A stretch of 64,000 nucleotides of DNA from JBEDUK01 sp963781595 (GTDB lineage: Bacteria > Actinomycetota > UBA4738). The stretch is taken from assembly GCA_963781595.1 (NCBI GenBank), contig CAWAGG010000006.1:2418001-2482000 (forward strand), in the 5' to 3' direction. This document shows, piece after piece, positions 41,862 through 51,700 of the stretch (positions are counted from its first letter, which is position 1; the number at the start of each line of letters is the position of its first letter). The notes beneath the pieces are model-generated. The model made no database searches, was not told the DNA's origin, and saw only the letters and a list, made by a program, of their open reading frames with translations. The position numbers and the translations under genes were made by a program.

Positions 41862-41935
41862 CGGGCCGTGGCGCAGCTTGGTAGCGCGCTTGACTGGGGG
41901 TCAAGAGGTCGTGGGTTCGAATCCCGCCGGCCCGA
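41862..41935 (+). tRNA. tRNA-Pro, anticodon GGG
   Basis: 74 nt. The acceptor stem CGGGCCG pairs with CGGCCCG, with discriminator A. The D arm GCGCAGCTTGGTAGCGC, anticodon stem-loop CTTGA-CTGGGGG-TCAAG with GGG at positions 34-36, and T arm GTGGG-TTCGAAT-CCCGC are intact. CCA is not encoded. It lies 12 nt after the cmk-der stop. Confidence 0.95.
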
Positions 41936-41983
41936 CTCGGTTCGACCTCAGGTCGTGGATCGAGGCGCACCTATGATGCCGGC

Positions 41984-42625
41984 GTGACCTCAGCAGGCCC
42001 GAGCGAGCCGGGCGCACCGGGTCCGGAGCCCATCGCGCCGGCCGAGCCCGCAGACCCGTCGGTGGATCGCATCGTCACCGTGCCGAACCTGCTGTCGGCG
42101 ATCCGGATCCTCCTGATCCCGGTCTTCGTCGCGCTGATCCTGGGCGACGGGACGCAGGCCGCTGGGTTGCTGCTCCTCTCCTTCACCCTGGCGACCGACT
42201 GGGTCGACGGCTACATCGCCCGCCGGACCCACCAGGTCTCCAACCTGGGCAAGGTCCTCGATCCGGTCGCGGACCGGCTGGCGATCGCGGCGGGGCTGAT
42301 CGCGCTGGTCATCGCGGGTGGGTTCCCCCTGTGGGCCGCACTGCTGATCCTCGTCCGCGACGCCGCGGTCCTGATCGCGGGCGCGATCATCGCGGCCCGC
42401 TGGCGGGTCCGGATCGACGTGCGGTGGATCGGCAAGGCGGCGACGCTCTTCCTGATGTGCGCGATCCCGGCGATCTCGTGGGCGAACTTCGACCTGCCCC
42501 TCGGCGACCTGATCGTGATCCCCGCGTGGATCTCGTACGGGATCGGGATCGTCTTGTACTACGCTGCCGCGGCGATGTACGCGGTGGACATGCGGCGGGC
42601 CGTCGCGCGCAGCGAGCGGCGCTGA
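41984..42625 (+). CDS. pgsA: CDP-alcohol phosphatidyltransferase (PgsA-like)
   Basis: 213 aa with about five membrane helices. The CDP-OH-P catalytic motif is complete: DWVDGYIAR, then the conserved Gly in SNLGKVLDPVADR with both final Asp residues. The N-terminal TVPNLLSAIRILLIPVF is typical of glycerol-3-phosphate 3-phosphatidyltransferases, which make PGP for phosphatidylglycerol and cardiolipin. Substrate assignment is by similarity only. TATGAT (41972-41977) ends exactly 6 nt before the GTG, a leaderless start. Confidence 0.9.
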   Translation: MTSAGPSEPGAPGPEPIAPAEPADPSVDRIVTVPNLLSAIRILLIPVFVALILGDGTQAAGLLLLSFTLATDWVDGYIARRTHQVSNLGKVLDPVADRLAIAAGLIALVIAGGFPLWAALLILVRDAAVLIAGAIIAARWRVRIDVRWIGKAATLFLMCAIPAISWANFDLPLGDLIVIPAWISYGIGIVLYYAAAAMYAVDMRRAVARSERR

Positions 42626-42709
42626 GGCCGCGTGTTGCACGAGACCCACGCCGTCGGTTGTACTGGCGCCCACCGGACACGGCGCGATCGATGAGGAGGA
42701 CGGACGGAT

Positions 42710-43111
42710 ATGGAGTTCCCGGACACGCTGTCGTACACGAAGGAGCACGAATGGGTCCAGGTGATCGACGGCGACAGGGTCAGGGTCGGCATCACCGACT
42801 ACGCCCAGGATGCCCTCGGCGACGTCGTCTACGTGGACATCCCGGAGATCGGCACCGAGGTCCGGGCGGGTGAGCCGTTCGGTGAGGTCGAATCCACCAA
42901 GTCGGTGTCCGACGTGTTCTCGCCCGTGTCCGGCACGGTCGTGGAGCGCAACGATGCGCTCGGGGACGAGCCCGGCGCCGTGAACGACCAGCCCTACGGG
43001 CAAGGGTGGATGGTCGTGATCCAGCTCACGGATCCTGCCGAGCTGCAGGCGCTGCTCGATCCGGCGGCCTACAAGGCCTTCACCGAGGAAGGCGCTGACG
43101 AGGAAGCCTGA
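42710..43111 (+). CDS. gcvH: Glycine cleavage system H protein
   Basis: 133 aa lipoyl carrier of the glycine cleavage complex. It has YTKEHEWVQVIDGDRVRVGIT, DVVYVDIPEIG and the lipoylation site FGEVESTKSVSDVFSPV (Lys in ESTKS). A GAGGAGGAC Shine-Dalgarno-type sequence precedes the ATG. GcvPA and GcvPB are encoded 5 kb downstream; no gcvT is in the window. Confidence 0.97.
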   Translation: MEFPDTLSYTKEHEWVQVIDGDRVRVGITDYAQDALGDVVYVDIPEIGTEVRAGEPFGEVESTKSVSDVFSPVSGTVVERNDALGDEPGAVNDQPYGQGWMVVIQLTDPAELQALLDPAAYKAFTEEGADEEA

Positions 43112-43412
43112 GCGCCAGCCGGGTCCATCCCGTTCGTCATACGGTTCGATCGCCCTGTTCCGCCCGTCGACCTCCCGTCGACGCCTGAACCCGCAGGTCG
43201 CAGCGCCGTACGCCCAGCATCCTCCTCCCGTTCAACCCGAGGAGAGCGTCCACCGGACGTCGAATGCGCCAGGCATCTTCTCCGATCCTTGTCACTCAGA
43301 CTCGTGTCGAGCCTCGCTGAAGTCTTGACCCAACCTTCATGCCTGAGGTAGAGTTCCAGACCCACGCAAGTCTCGACCTCAGCAGGAGCGGGGTCTCCAT
43401 CGGAGAACGAGG
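43112..43412. other. Intergenic region with FHA-gene promoter
   Basis: About 300 nt without a plausible gene. Near its right end is TTGACC (43325-43330), 18 nt, TAGAGT (43349-43354), a sigma-A-like promoter that would give a leader of about 50 nt for the FHA gene. The rest shows no tRNA, riboswitch or repeat that I can recognise. Confidence 0.5.
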
Positions 43413-43880
43413 GTGTTCTGTACCCACTGTGGACATCGAAACCCGGACGGCGCGAGGTTCTGCGCGAACTGTGGAACCGTGCTAGAGGATGACACCACCC
43501 TCAGCTTCACTCCGATAGAGCCGGGTGAGGACGCCGACGACGACCTGGCTTCGGCTCAGCGTGACCTCCAGTCGGGACAGGCGCTGCTCGTGGTCCAGCG
43601 AGGTCCCAACGCCGGGTCGAGGTTCCTCGTCGACAGCGACGTCACGACCGTGGGACGTCTTCCGGAGAGCGACATCTTCCTCGACGACGTCACCGTCTCG
43701 CGTCGGCACGCCGAGATCCGTCGCGAGGCCGGCCGGTTCTCGATCCATGACACCGGCAGCCTGAACGGCACCTACGTGAACCTCCAGCGCGTCGAGGACA
43801 CCGAGCTCGCCGACGAGGACGAACTGCAGGTCGGGCGCTTCAAGTTGGTCGTCTACGTCGGACACGAGGGAAGGGAATGA
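43413..43880 (+). CDS. garA: FHA-domain protein, GarA/OdhI-like, with N-terminal zinc ribbon
   Basis: 155 aa. The FHA domain (about residues 58-148) is very close to GarA: LLVVQRGPNAGSRFLVD, GRLPESDIFLDDVTVSRRHA and GSLNGTYVN. Before it, EDDTTLSF (Thr28, Thr29) sits where GarA has its phosphorylated double-Thr. In Mycobacterium, PknB/PknG phosphorylation there makes GarA bind itself and release 2-oxoglutarate-handling enzymes; the same switch is inferred here. Unlike GarA, the protein starts with a CxxC..CxxC ribbon (Cys3, 6, 17, 20). It is coupled to the MerR gene (ATGA). Confidence 0.9.
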   Translation: MFCTHCGHRNPDGARFCANCGTVLEDDTTLSFTPIEPGEDADDDLASAQRDLQSGQALLVVQRGPNAGSRFLVDSDVTTVGRLPESDIFLDDVTVSRRHAEIRREAGRFSIHDTGSLNGTYVNLQRVEDTELADEDELQVGRFKLVVYVGHEGRE

Positions 43881-44587
43881 CGGTGGCGACGCGGAGCTAC
43901 ATGTCGATCGGCGAGGTGCTCGTCACCCTCAAGACCGAGTACCCGGACGTCACGATCTCGAAGATCCGCTTCCTCGAGGGCGAGGGTCTGATCGATCCCG
44001 AGCGGACCCCGTCCGGGTATCGGAAGTTCTACGAGCCCGACGTCTCGCGACTCCGGTACATCCTGCGGATGCAACGCGACGAGTACCTCCCGCTCAAGGT
44101 CATCAAGGAGCGGCTCGCGAAGCTCGACGAGGACCCGCTCGCGCCCGAGGAGGCTGTCGCGAGCGATACCGCCGGTGAGGACGACGTCGCGGAACCTCCC
44201 TCCGGGTTCCACATGTCGATGGAGGAGCTCTCCGCCGCGACCGGCGTGGATCGCGAGCGCATCCGCGAGCTCGAGTCCTACGGGCTGATCGTCACCCAGT
44301 CGCAGAACGGCGAGACCTACTACGACGGTGAGGCGTTCGTGATCCTCTCGATCGTGCGGGAGTTCTTCCGCTTCGGCGTCGAGCCTCGGCACCTGTCGAT
44401 GTACCGGCACTTCGCCGAGCGGGAGGCCACGTTCTTCGAGGGCATCGTGATGCCGATGCTGCTGCAGAAGAACCCGGACGCGCGCCGCGCAGCGGGGGAC
44501 AGCCTCGTCCAACTCGCCGCGACGTCCCGGAAGCTGAAGCAGGCCCTGTTACGGTCGAACCTCCGGCAGTACCTCGATACCGACTAG
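43877..44587 (+). CDS. MerR-family transcriptional regulator (Rv1828/FtsR-like)
   Basis: 236 aa. It has a winged-HTH MerR DNA-binding domain at residues about 8-80 (SIGEVLVTLKTEYPDVTISKIRFLEGEGLI, PSGYRKFYEPDVSRLRYILR) and a second HTH-like part (about 115-160, MEELSAATGVDRERIRELESYGL). The C-terminal helical domain ends LLRSNLRQYLDTD. Domain layout and position after the FHA gene match Rv1828 and corynebacterial FtsR, a regulator of cell division genes. Targets here are unknown. Confidence 0.88.
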   Translation: MTVATRSYMSIGEVLVTLKTEYPDVTISKIRFLEGEGLIDPERTPSGYRKFYEPDVSRLRYILRMQRDEYLPLKVIKERLAKLDEDPLAPEEAVASDTAGEDDVAEPPSGFHMSMEELSAATGVDRERIRELESYGLIVTQSQNGETYYDGEAFVILSIVREFFRFGVEPRHLSMYRHFAEREATFFEGIVMPMLLQKNPDARRAAGDSLVQLAATSRKLKQALLRSNLRQYLDTD

Positions 44588-44630
44588 CGCCCGGAGGGCG
44601 TCGAAGACCGGAAGGGATCCACGAGCGACC

Positions 44631-45950
44631 GTGCGCCTATCCCGCCGGCGTGGCCGGCATGCTCGTCGCGATCCCAGATCGCCCGCGGTCCTCCGGGGGA
44701 GCGCGCTCACCGGCCTGATCTGCGGGGTCCTGCTCGTTGGGTCGGCTGGCATCGGCGCATTCGCCGGCCCGGCGGGTCCGCCACCGACGCCCGTCCCGCC
44801 CTCCGGTTCGCCGTCGCCGTACCCACAGGAGCTGCACATCCCGCGCCCTTCGTCCCAGGTTCCCCGCATCCACGCTGCCGCCGCGGTCCTGGTGAGCGCG
44901 GGGACGGGGCAGGTCCTCTACGCGAAGCATCCCGGCGCGCGCCGTGCGATCGCGAGCCTCACGAAGGTCATGACCGCGACGATCGCCGTCCGGGCTCGTG
45001 CGCTGTCGCGTACGGTGACCGCCACCGACGAGGCGGCGCGCCAGTCCGGGTCGACCCTCGGCCTGGAGCCGGGCGAACGGATCTCCGTGCGATCGCTGCT
45101 GTTCGCGCTGCTGCTCCAGTCGTCGAACGACGCCGCGACCGCCCTCGCCGAAGACATCTCCGGGACGACGGACGGCTTCGTGGCCCGGATGAACGCCCGA
45201 GCGCGACAGCTGCACATGTCGGCGACCCGCTTCGCCAGCCCGAACGGGCTCGACGATCGCGGCTACTCCTCCGCGGCCGACCTGGCGACGCTCGCGCGAA
45301 CGGCGATCGCCGACGACGAGCTGGTCCGGATCATGCGGACGAAGTTCGCCGTGATCGCGAACCCCGACGGCCCTGCGCGCCACATCCAGAACCGCAACGC
45401 GATGCTCTGGCTCTACCCGGGCGCGTTCGGCATCAAGACCGGGTTCACCTCCCAGGCGGGTCAGTGCCTGATCACGGCCGCGGCCCGCGACGGGCGGACG
45501 CTCGTGGCCGTGGTGCTCGGCGACGTCGGCGACCGGGTCTTCGACGACAGCGCCGAGTTGCTGAACTACGGCTTCACGGGCTTCGATCGGTCCGAGGTCG
45601 TCCGGGCGGGCGATCCGCTCGGCTCGGTCACGGTCGATGGCGTCACGGTCGACGCGGTCGCGGGGGCACGCCTCATCGCGCTCGTCCCATCGGACCGGTC
45701 CGGCCATGTCTCGATCGCCGTCGCGCCACGAGCGGGCCTCACGCTTCCCGTGGCGGAGGGCGACCCGATCGGCCGGGCCGTGGTCCGCGTCCCCGGGATG
45801 ACGCTCGGGTCCGTCCCGGCGATCGCGGCCCGCGGAACGGCCGCGCCGAGTCAGCCCGACCCGACGCAGCCACCGCCGGCGCCCGACCCGCCGGGGCCGT
45901 TGGATCTGGTCGCCACGCTCCTGCGGGCGACGTTCGGCCCGATCCTGTGA
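44631..45950 (+). CDS. D-alanyl-D-alanine carboxypeptidase (S11)
   Basis: 439 aa exported low-molecular-weight PBP. An Arg-rich N-terminus and hydrophobic helix (about residues 24-47) are followed by a Pro-rich linker. The penicilloyl-serine motifs are SLTK (about 109), SSN (about 165) and IKTGFTS (about 270). The C-terminal domain (about 310-390) is the DacA/DacB beta domain. The extreme C-terminus (LDLVATLLRATFGPIL) may be an amphipathic membrane anchor. It trims the stem pentapeptide. It sits between the MerR gene and hpt, an insertion relative to the mycobacterial order. Confidence 0.93.
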   Translation: MRLSRRRGRHARRDPRSPAVLRGSALTGLICGVLLVGSAGIGAFAGPAGPPPTPVPPSGSPSPYPQELHIPRPSSQVPRIHAAAAVLVSAGTGQVLYAKHPGARRAIASLTKVMTATIAVRARALSRTVTATDEAARQSGSTLGLEPGERISVRSLLFALLLQSSNDAATALAEDISGTTDGFVARMNARARQLHMSATRFASPNGLDDRGYSSAADLATLARTAIADDELVRIMRTKFAVIANPDGPARHIQNRNAMLWLYPGAFGIKTGFTSQAGQCLITAAARDGRTLVAVVLGDVGDRVFDDSAELLNYGFTGFDRSEVVRAGDPLGSVTVDGVTVDAVAGARLIALVPSDRSGHVSIAVAPRAGLTLPVAEGDPIGRAVVRVPGMTLGSVPAIAARGTAAPSQPDPTQPPPAPDPPGPLDLVATLLRATFGPIL

Positions 45951-45976
45951 CGCGGGAGCGGCAACCCGCGCCTCCC

Positions 45977-45982
45977 TATAAT
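45977..45982 (+). promoter_or_regulatory. Consensus -10 of hpt
   Basis: TATAAT, a perfect -10 hexamer, ends 9 nt before the hpt GTG at 45992. No -35 is evident. Transcription would start within about 3 nt of the start codon. Confidence 0.6.
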
Positions 45983-45991
45983 CCGCGTGCG

Positions 45992-46633
<642 letters not shown>

Positions 46634-46653
46634 GCCCGCGGAGACGGGGACTG

Positions 46654-46682
46654 TTGCCTACCCGAGCGGTCGTGGGTACAGT
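46654..46682 (+). promoter_or_regulatory. Promoter of the DUF151 gene
   Basis: TTGCCT (46654-46659), 17 nt, TACAGT (46677-46682). The -10 ends 9 nt before the ATG at 46692, giving a leader of only a few nucleotides. Confidence 0.5.
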
Positions 46683-46691
46683 CAGGAAGCG

Positions 46692-47162
46692 ATGATCGAG
46701 CTCAATCTCGTCGGTGTCCGAGTCGAGCTGCCCAGCAACCAACCGATCGTCCTGCTGCGCGAACGCGAGGGCAAGCGCTACCTGCCGATCTGGATCGGCG
46801 TCAACGAGGCCCAGGCGATCGCGATCGCGCTCCAGGGGATCCCCACCCCGCGGCCCATGACGCACGATCTGATGAAGAACCTGCTCGACGAGGTCGGGGT
46901 CAGCGTCGAACGCATCTCGATCACCGAGCTCCGGGACGGGATCTTCTACGCGACGGTCCACATGTCGAAGAACGGCTCGAGCTTCGAGGTCTCGTCGCGC
47001 CCGAGCGACGCGATCGCGCTCGCGGTGCGCAGCAGCGTCCCGATCTACGCCGCCGAGGAGGTGCTCGCCGAGGCGTCGATCGACGTCCCGGACGAGGAGG
47101 AGCAGGAGGTCGAGAAGTTCCGCGAGTTCCTCGACCAGGTCAGCCCCGACGACTTCGCATAG
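46692..47162 (+). CDS. DUF151 bifunctional-nuclease-domain protein
   Basis: 156 aa. It matches the DUF151 family: LPSNQPIVLLREREGKRYLPIWIG, AIAIALQGIPTPRPMTHDL and SSRPSDAIALAVRSSVPIY. The C-terminal tail is acidic (DEEEQEVEKFREFL). Plant members have nuclease activity and the Thermotoga structure is known; the bacterial role is unclear. It corresponds to Rv1829, between the two MerR genes. Confidence 0.9.
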   Translation: MIELNLVGVRVELPSNQPIVLLREREGKRYLPIWIGVNEAQAIAIALQGIPTPRPMTHDLMKNLLDEVGVSVERISITELRDGIFYATVHMSKNGSSFEVSSRPSDAIALAVRSSVPIYAAEEVLAEASIDVPDEEEQEVEKFREFLDQVSPDDFA

Positions 47163-47178
47163 GCATGGCACCCGGTCG

Positions 47179-47206
47179 TTGACACGCCATCCGGCGGTGA
47201 TAGCCT
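47179..47206 (+). promoter_or_regulatory. Promoter of the second MerR gene
   Basis: TTGACA (47179-47184), 16 nt, TAGCCT (47201-47206). It lies 30 nt before the ATG at 47237, leaving room for a short conventional leader. Confidence 0.5.
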
Positions 47207-47236
47207 TCGTGACCCGGACGTAATTACGGAGCTGTC

Positions 47237-47712
<476 letters not shown>

Positions 47713-47716
<4 letters not shown>

Positions 47717-48150
47717 GCCCGAAGCCCGAGGGCCCGAAGGACGCCCCGGACCCGGACCCGGACACGTCACCGGCTCCGGCGGGACCCGATGACGTCAGGT
47801 TCGCCCACGCATCCGAACGGCAGTTCGCGCGCCTCCTCGACTTCTACCAGATCGACTGGGAGTACGAACCGCGGTCGTTCGACCTCGAATGGGACAAGGA
47901 CGGCAACGTCGTGCAGCGGTTCACGCCCGACTTCTACCTCCCCGCGTACGACCTCTACATCGAGATCACCACGCTGAACCAGAAGCTCGTGACGCGCAAG
48001 AACCGGAAGGTGCGCAAGCTCCGCGAGCTGTATCCCGAGGTCCAATGCAAGGTGTTCTACCAGCGCGACTACCTGTCGCTGGTGACGAAGTACGGGCTGG
48101 ACGACCAGCACGTCCCCGCGCCGACGCGTTCCGGCGCGAAGGCCTCGTGA
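47713..48150 (+). CDS. Small PD-(D/E)XK nuclease-like protein
   Basis: 145 aa. After a Pro-rich 30-residue lead, the core has SERQFARLLDFYQIDWEYEP, then QRFTPDFYLPAYDLYIEITT followed by Lys in LNQK. The order Glu, (T)PDF, E-x-T and Gln/Lys is the PD-(D/E)XK endonuclease pattern, as in small Holliday-junction or Vsr-like nucleases. The lone domain covers the whole protein. It is coupled to the MerR gene and followed by gcvPA. Activity and substrate are inference only. Confidence 0.7.
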
Positions 48151-48206
48151 GCATCACCCGGTCGCGGAACCATCGTTCCAGCGGGCGACGATAGACTCGC
48201 GGGCGC

Positions 48207-49544
48207 ATGCGTTTCGCACCACATACCGAGCCGGACGTCGAGGAGATGCTCGCCGTCCTCGGCCTGTCGTCACTCGACGAACTGTTCGACCAGATCCCCG
48301 CCGAGGTCCGCCTGGGTCGCGACCTCGACCTGCCGCTCGGGCTCTCCGAGATCGAGCTCGTCGCGGACCTCCGCCGGCTCGCATCGAAGAACCGGCACCT
48401 CGACGAGATGGTCTCCTTCGCCGGCGGCGGCGCGTACGACCACTACGTCCCGGCGGTCGTCTGGGCACTGGCGGGCCGTTCCGAGCTGTACACGTCGTAC
48501 ACGCCGTACCAGCCGGAGGTCTCGCAGGGCGTCCTGCAGGCGCTGTTCGAGTACCAGTCGATGATCTGCGACCTCACGGCGCTCGAGGTGTCGAACGCGT
48601 CCCTCTACGACGGCGCGACCGCGCTCGTGGAGGCCGTCAACATGGCGCGCCACGCGACCGGCCGCGACCGGGTCTTGGTCTCCGAGACCGTCGACCCACG
48701 GTTCTGGGACACGCTTCGGACGTACGGGCGCGGATCAGGCTTCCAGCCCGAGCCCGTCCTCGCCGAGGGCGGGATCACCGGAGAGGCCACCTTCGCCGAC
48801 GACGTGGCGGCGGTCGTGCTGCAGCATCCGAACGTCTTCGGCAACCTCGAGCCCGTGGGGGGCATGTTCGAAGCGGCGCACGCGGCCGGCGCGCGCACGA
48901 TCCAGGTGTTCGATCCGCTGTCGCTGGGGACCCTCGCGCCGCCCGGCGAGCTGGGCACCGACATCGCGGTGGGGGAGGGGCAGGTCCTCGGCAACCATCT
49001 GGCGTACGGCGGGCCGTACCTGGGCATCCTCGCGGCGCGCATGCAGGACGTTCGCCGCATGCCGGGCCGGATCGTCGGCGAGACACTGGACGTCGACGGC
49101 GAGATCGGCTACGTCCTGACGCTCCAGGCGAGGGAGCAGCACATCCGCCGCGAGAAGGCGACGTCGAACATCTGCACGAACCAGACCCTCATGGCGATCG
49201 CGGCCGCGATCTACCTCGCGTGGCTCGGGCCTCGGGGGCTCGAGGAGCTGGGCCGACAGGCCCACGCGAAGGCGCGCTACGCGGCCGAACGGCTCGCGGG
49301 CGTCGAGGGCGTCGAGCTGGCGTTCCCCGAGGCGCCGTTCTTCAAGGAGTTCGCCCTGAGGACCGCGAAGGATCCCACGGAGGTCCAGCGCGGGCTGGTC
49401 GAACGCGGGTTCCTGGCGGGCCCGGTCTGCGAGGTCGGGCCGTCCGGCGCCGACGGCCACGTGCTGCTGGTTGCGGTGACCGAACGCCGCTCGCGAGACG
49501 AGATCGACGCGTTCGTGGACGCCTTCGAGGGGTCGGCCGCATGA
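48207..49544 (+). CDS. gcvPA: Glycine dehydrogenase (decarboxylating) subunit 1
   Basis: 445 aa. N-terminal half of the split P protein of the glycine cleavage system. Signatures are MRFAPHTEPDVEEML, SFAGGGAYDHYVPAVV, YTPYQPEVSQGVLQALFEYQ and ATSNICTNQTLMAI. TAGACT (48192-48197) ends 9 nt before the ATG. The stop overlaps gcvPB by 4 nt (ATGA), ensuring equal production of the two subunits. Confidence 0.97.
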   Translation: MRFAPHTEPDVEEMLAVLGLSSLDELFDQIPAEVRLGRDLDLPLGLSEIELVADLRRLASKNRHLDEMVSFAGGGAYDHYVPAVVWALAGRSELYTSYTPYQPEVSQGVLQALFEYQSMICDLTALEVSNASLYDGATALVEAVNMARHATGRDRVLVSETVDPRFWDTLRTYGRGSGFQPEPVLAEGGITGEATFADDVAAVVLQHPNVFGNLEPVGGMFEAAHAAGARTIQVFDPLSLGTLAPPGELGTDIAVGEGQVLGNHLAYGGPYLGILAARMQDVRRMPGRIVGETLDVDGEIGYVLTLQAREQHIRREKATSNICTNQTLMAIAAAIYLAWLGPRGLEELGRQAHAKARYAAERLAGVEGVELAFPEAPFFKEFALRTAKDPTEVQRGLVERGFLAGPVCEVGPSGADGHVLLVAVTERRSRDEIDAFVDAFEGSAA

Positions 49545-51022
49545 GCAGCACCGGCGCGCCGCTGCGGCGCGGGGGACCACCCGTCGCGACGACCCTCTCG
49601 GGCCTGAGCCGGCCCGGCCGGCACGCATGGACGCTGCCGGAGCTCGACGTTCCGCCCGCGACGGTGGCGTCCGGCCACGAGCGGGAGACGCCCGTCCGAC
49701 TGCCCGAGGTCGCGGAACGGGACCTCGTGAGCCATTTCACCCGGCTGTCGCAGCGCAACTACGGCGTGGACACCGGCTTCTACCCGCTCGGCTCGTGTTC
49801 GATGAAGTACAACCCCAAGGTGGCCGAGCAGGTGGCCGGCCTGGCCGGCCTCCAACGCCTCCACCCCCTGCAGCCGGACGAGACGGTGCAGGGCGCGCTG
49901 GAACTGCTGTGGAGGCTCGAACGCGCCCTCTGCGAGATCACCGGCATGCATCGCGCCACCCTGCAACCCCCGGCCGGCGCGAGTGGCGAGCTCACCGGCC
50001 TGCTGATCATGCGCGCGTACCACACGAAACGGGGCGACCCCCGCTCGAAGGTCCTGATCCCCGACGCCGCGCACGGCACGAACCCGGCCAGCGTCACGCT
50101 CTCCGGCTACACGCCGGTGCACGTCCCGGCGGACCAGCGTGGCCTGGTGGACCTCGACGCCCTGCACCGGCTCGTCGACGACCAGGTCGCCGGCCTGATG
50201 CTGACGAACCCCAACACGCTGGGACTGTTCGAGGTCGACATCCGCGAGATCACGCACGCGCTGCACGGCGTCGGCGCGCTCGTCTATTACGACGGGGCGA
50301 ACCTCAATGCGGTCCTGGGCAAGGCGCGGCCCGGGGACATGGGTTTCGACGTCGTCCACATCAACACGCACAAGACGTTCGCCACCCCGCACGGCGGGGG
50401 AGGGCCGGGCGCCGGTCCGGTCGCGGTGGTTGAACGCCTCGAGCCGTTCCTCCCCTCGCCGATGGTAAAGCAGGTTGACGATGGGGCGGGCGGTGGGTTC
50501 GCCTGGGATCACGATCGGCCCGACTCGATCGGTCGCGTGCACGGGTGGAACGGGAACTTCGGGATCCTCGTGCGCGCCTACGCGTACGTGTTCGCGCATG
50601 GTCGCGACGGCCTGAAGGCGGTGGGGGAGCGCGCGGTGCTGAACGCGAACTACCTCGCCGAGCTCGTGAAGGAGGCGTACCCGCTGGCCTACCCGCAGGG
50701 GCGGCCGATGCACGAGTTCGTCTCGACCGCGAAGCCGCTGCGCAGGTCGGGCGTCCGCGCCATGGACGTCGCGAAGCGGCTGATCGACCTCGGGTTCCAC
50801 CCCTCGACCGTCTACTTTCCGCTGGTGGTCGAGGAGGCGATGATGGTCGAGCCGACGGAGACCGAGTCGAAGGAGACGCTCGACGCGTTCGCCGAGGCGT
50901 TGCACAGGGTGGCGAAGGAGGCGCAGGCCGATCCGGATCTGCTCCACGACGCACCGGTGACCACCCCGGTGCGCAGGCTGGACGAGGCGAAGGCGGCGCG
51001 CGAGCTCAAGCTGCGCTGGTAG
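49541..51022 (+). CDS. gcvPB: Glycine dehydrogenase (decarboxylating) subunit 2
   Basis: 493 aa. C-terminal half of the P protein, which carries PLP. Markers are YPLGSCSMKYNPK, LQPPAGASGELTGLLIMRAYH, and the PLP Lys in HINTHKTFATPHGGGGPGAG (about residue 277). Full length. The split GcvPA/GcvPB form differs from the single GcvB of mycobacteria, although the position after the MerR gene is the same. Confidence 0.97.
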   Translation: MSSTGAPLRRGGPPVATTLSGLSRPGRHAWTLPELDVPPATVASGHERETPVRLPEVAERDLVSHFTRLSQRNYGVDTGFYPLGSCSMKYNPKVAEQVAGLAGLQRLHPLQPDETVQGALELLWRLERALCEITGMHRATLQPPAGASGELTGLLIMRAYHTKRGDPRSKVLIPDAAHGTNPASVTLSGYTPVHVPADQRGLVDLDALHRLVDDQVAGLMLTNPNTLGLFEVDIREITHALHGVGALVYYDGANLNAVLGKARPGDMGFDVVHINTHKTFATPHGGGGPGAGPVAVVERLEPFLPSPMVKQVDDGAGGGFAWDHDRPDSIGRVHGWNGNFGILVRAYAYVFAHGRDGLKAVGERAVLNANYLAELVKEAYPLAYPQGRPMHEFVSTAKPLRRSGVRAMDVAKRLIDLGFHPSTVYFPLVVEEAMMVEPTETESKETLDAFAEALHRVAKEAQADPDLLHDAPVTTPVRRLDEAKAARELKLRW

Positions 51023-51134
51023 GTCGCACCGACGCCAGGTCGGGTGTGGCCGTCGCCGCCTGGTCGCCGGACGTGCTCTTCGCGGCGCCTCACATCGATG
51101 TGATTCCGTCCGTCGGCGAGGTAGGCTTCACAGG

Positions 51135-51632
51135 GTGCGGATCGTCGTGAGCGAGGAGCTCCGCGGGGACCACGAGACGCTCCGAGGCCTCGTACGGTCG
51201 GCGTTCGAGGGCGTGGATCCCGACGGTGTGGAGGTCCATCTGGAGCGGGCCCGGAGCCGCCAGATGACGTTCACCGGCCGTGCGTACCCGCAGCTGCCTT
51301 CGCGGCCGCGGACCGAGCCCGGGAGCCGGTACCTGATCAGGCTGATGCTCCCGTCCATGCTGCGCAACCGCGGGTATCCCGTGACGTACCGGTACCGCGG
51401 GCTCCGGACCGCCCCGTGGATCACGGTCGAGGATTGGCACGAACGCCTCGTCGCGCTGGCCGCCCACGAAGCGCTCCACATCCGGCAGTTCCGCGACGGC
51501 GTCCGCCGCTCGGAGGTACAGGCCGAACGGTGGGCCCAGCGGACGCTGGCGGCATGGCGCGAACGCCGGCTCGATCGGCGTACCGGCCCGCTCGTGGCCC
51601 CAGAGCAGCTGTTCCTGCCCGGATTCGGCTAA
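51135..51632 (+). CDS. Putative HEXXH zinc metalloprotein
   Basis: 165 aa, no named family. It has WHERLVALAAHEALHIRQFRDG with HEALH, followed 10-12 residues later by SEVQAERWAQ, which could supply a third Glu ligand as in gluzincin-type SprT- or zincin-like folds. No signal peptide, so it appears cytoplasmic. TAGGCT (51122-51127) ends 7 nt before the GTG, a leaderless start. The protein begins with RIVVSEELRGDHETLRGLV. Function unknown. Confidence 0.7.
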   Translation: MRIVVSEELRGDHETLRGLVRSAFEGVDPDGVEVHLERARSRQMTFTGRAYPQLPSRPRTEPGSRYLIRLMLPSMLRNRGYPVTYRYRGLRTAPWITVEDWHERLVALAAHEALHIRQFRDGVRRSEVQAERWAQRTLAAWRERRLDRRTGPLVAPEQLFLPGFG

Positions 51633-51700
51633 CGGCGCGGGTTCGCTCGAGGTCACCGCCGCTCAACGCTCACCCTTGAGCGTGCTTGTCATAATGTCGA

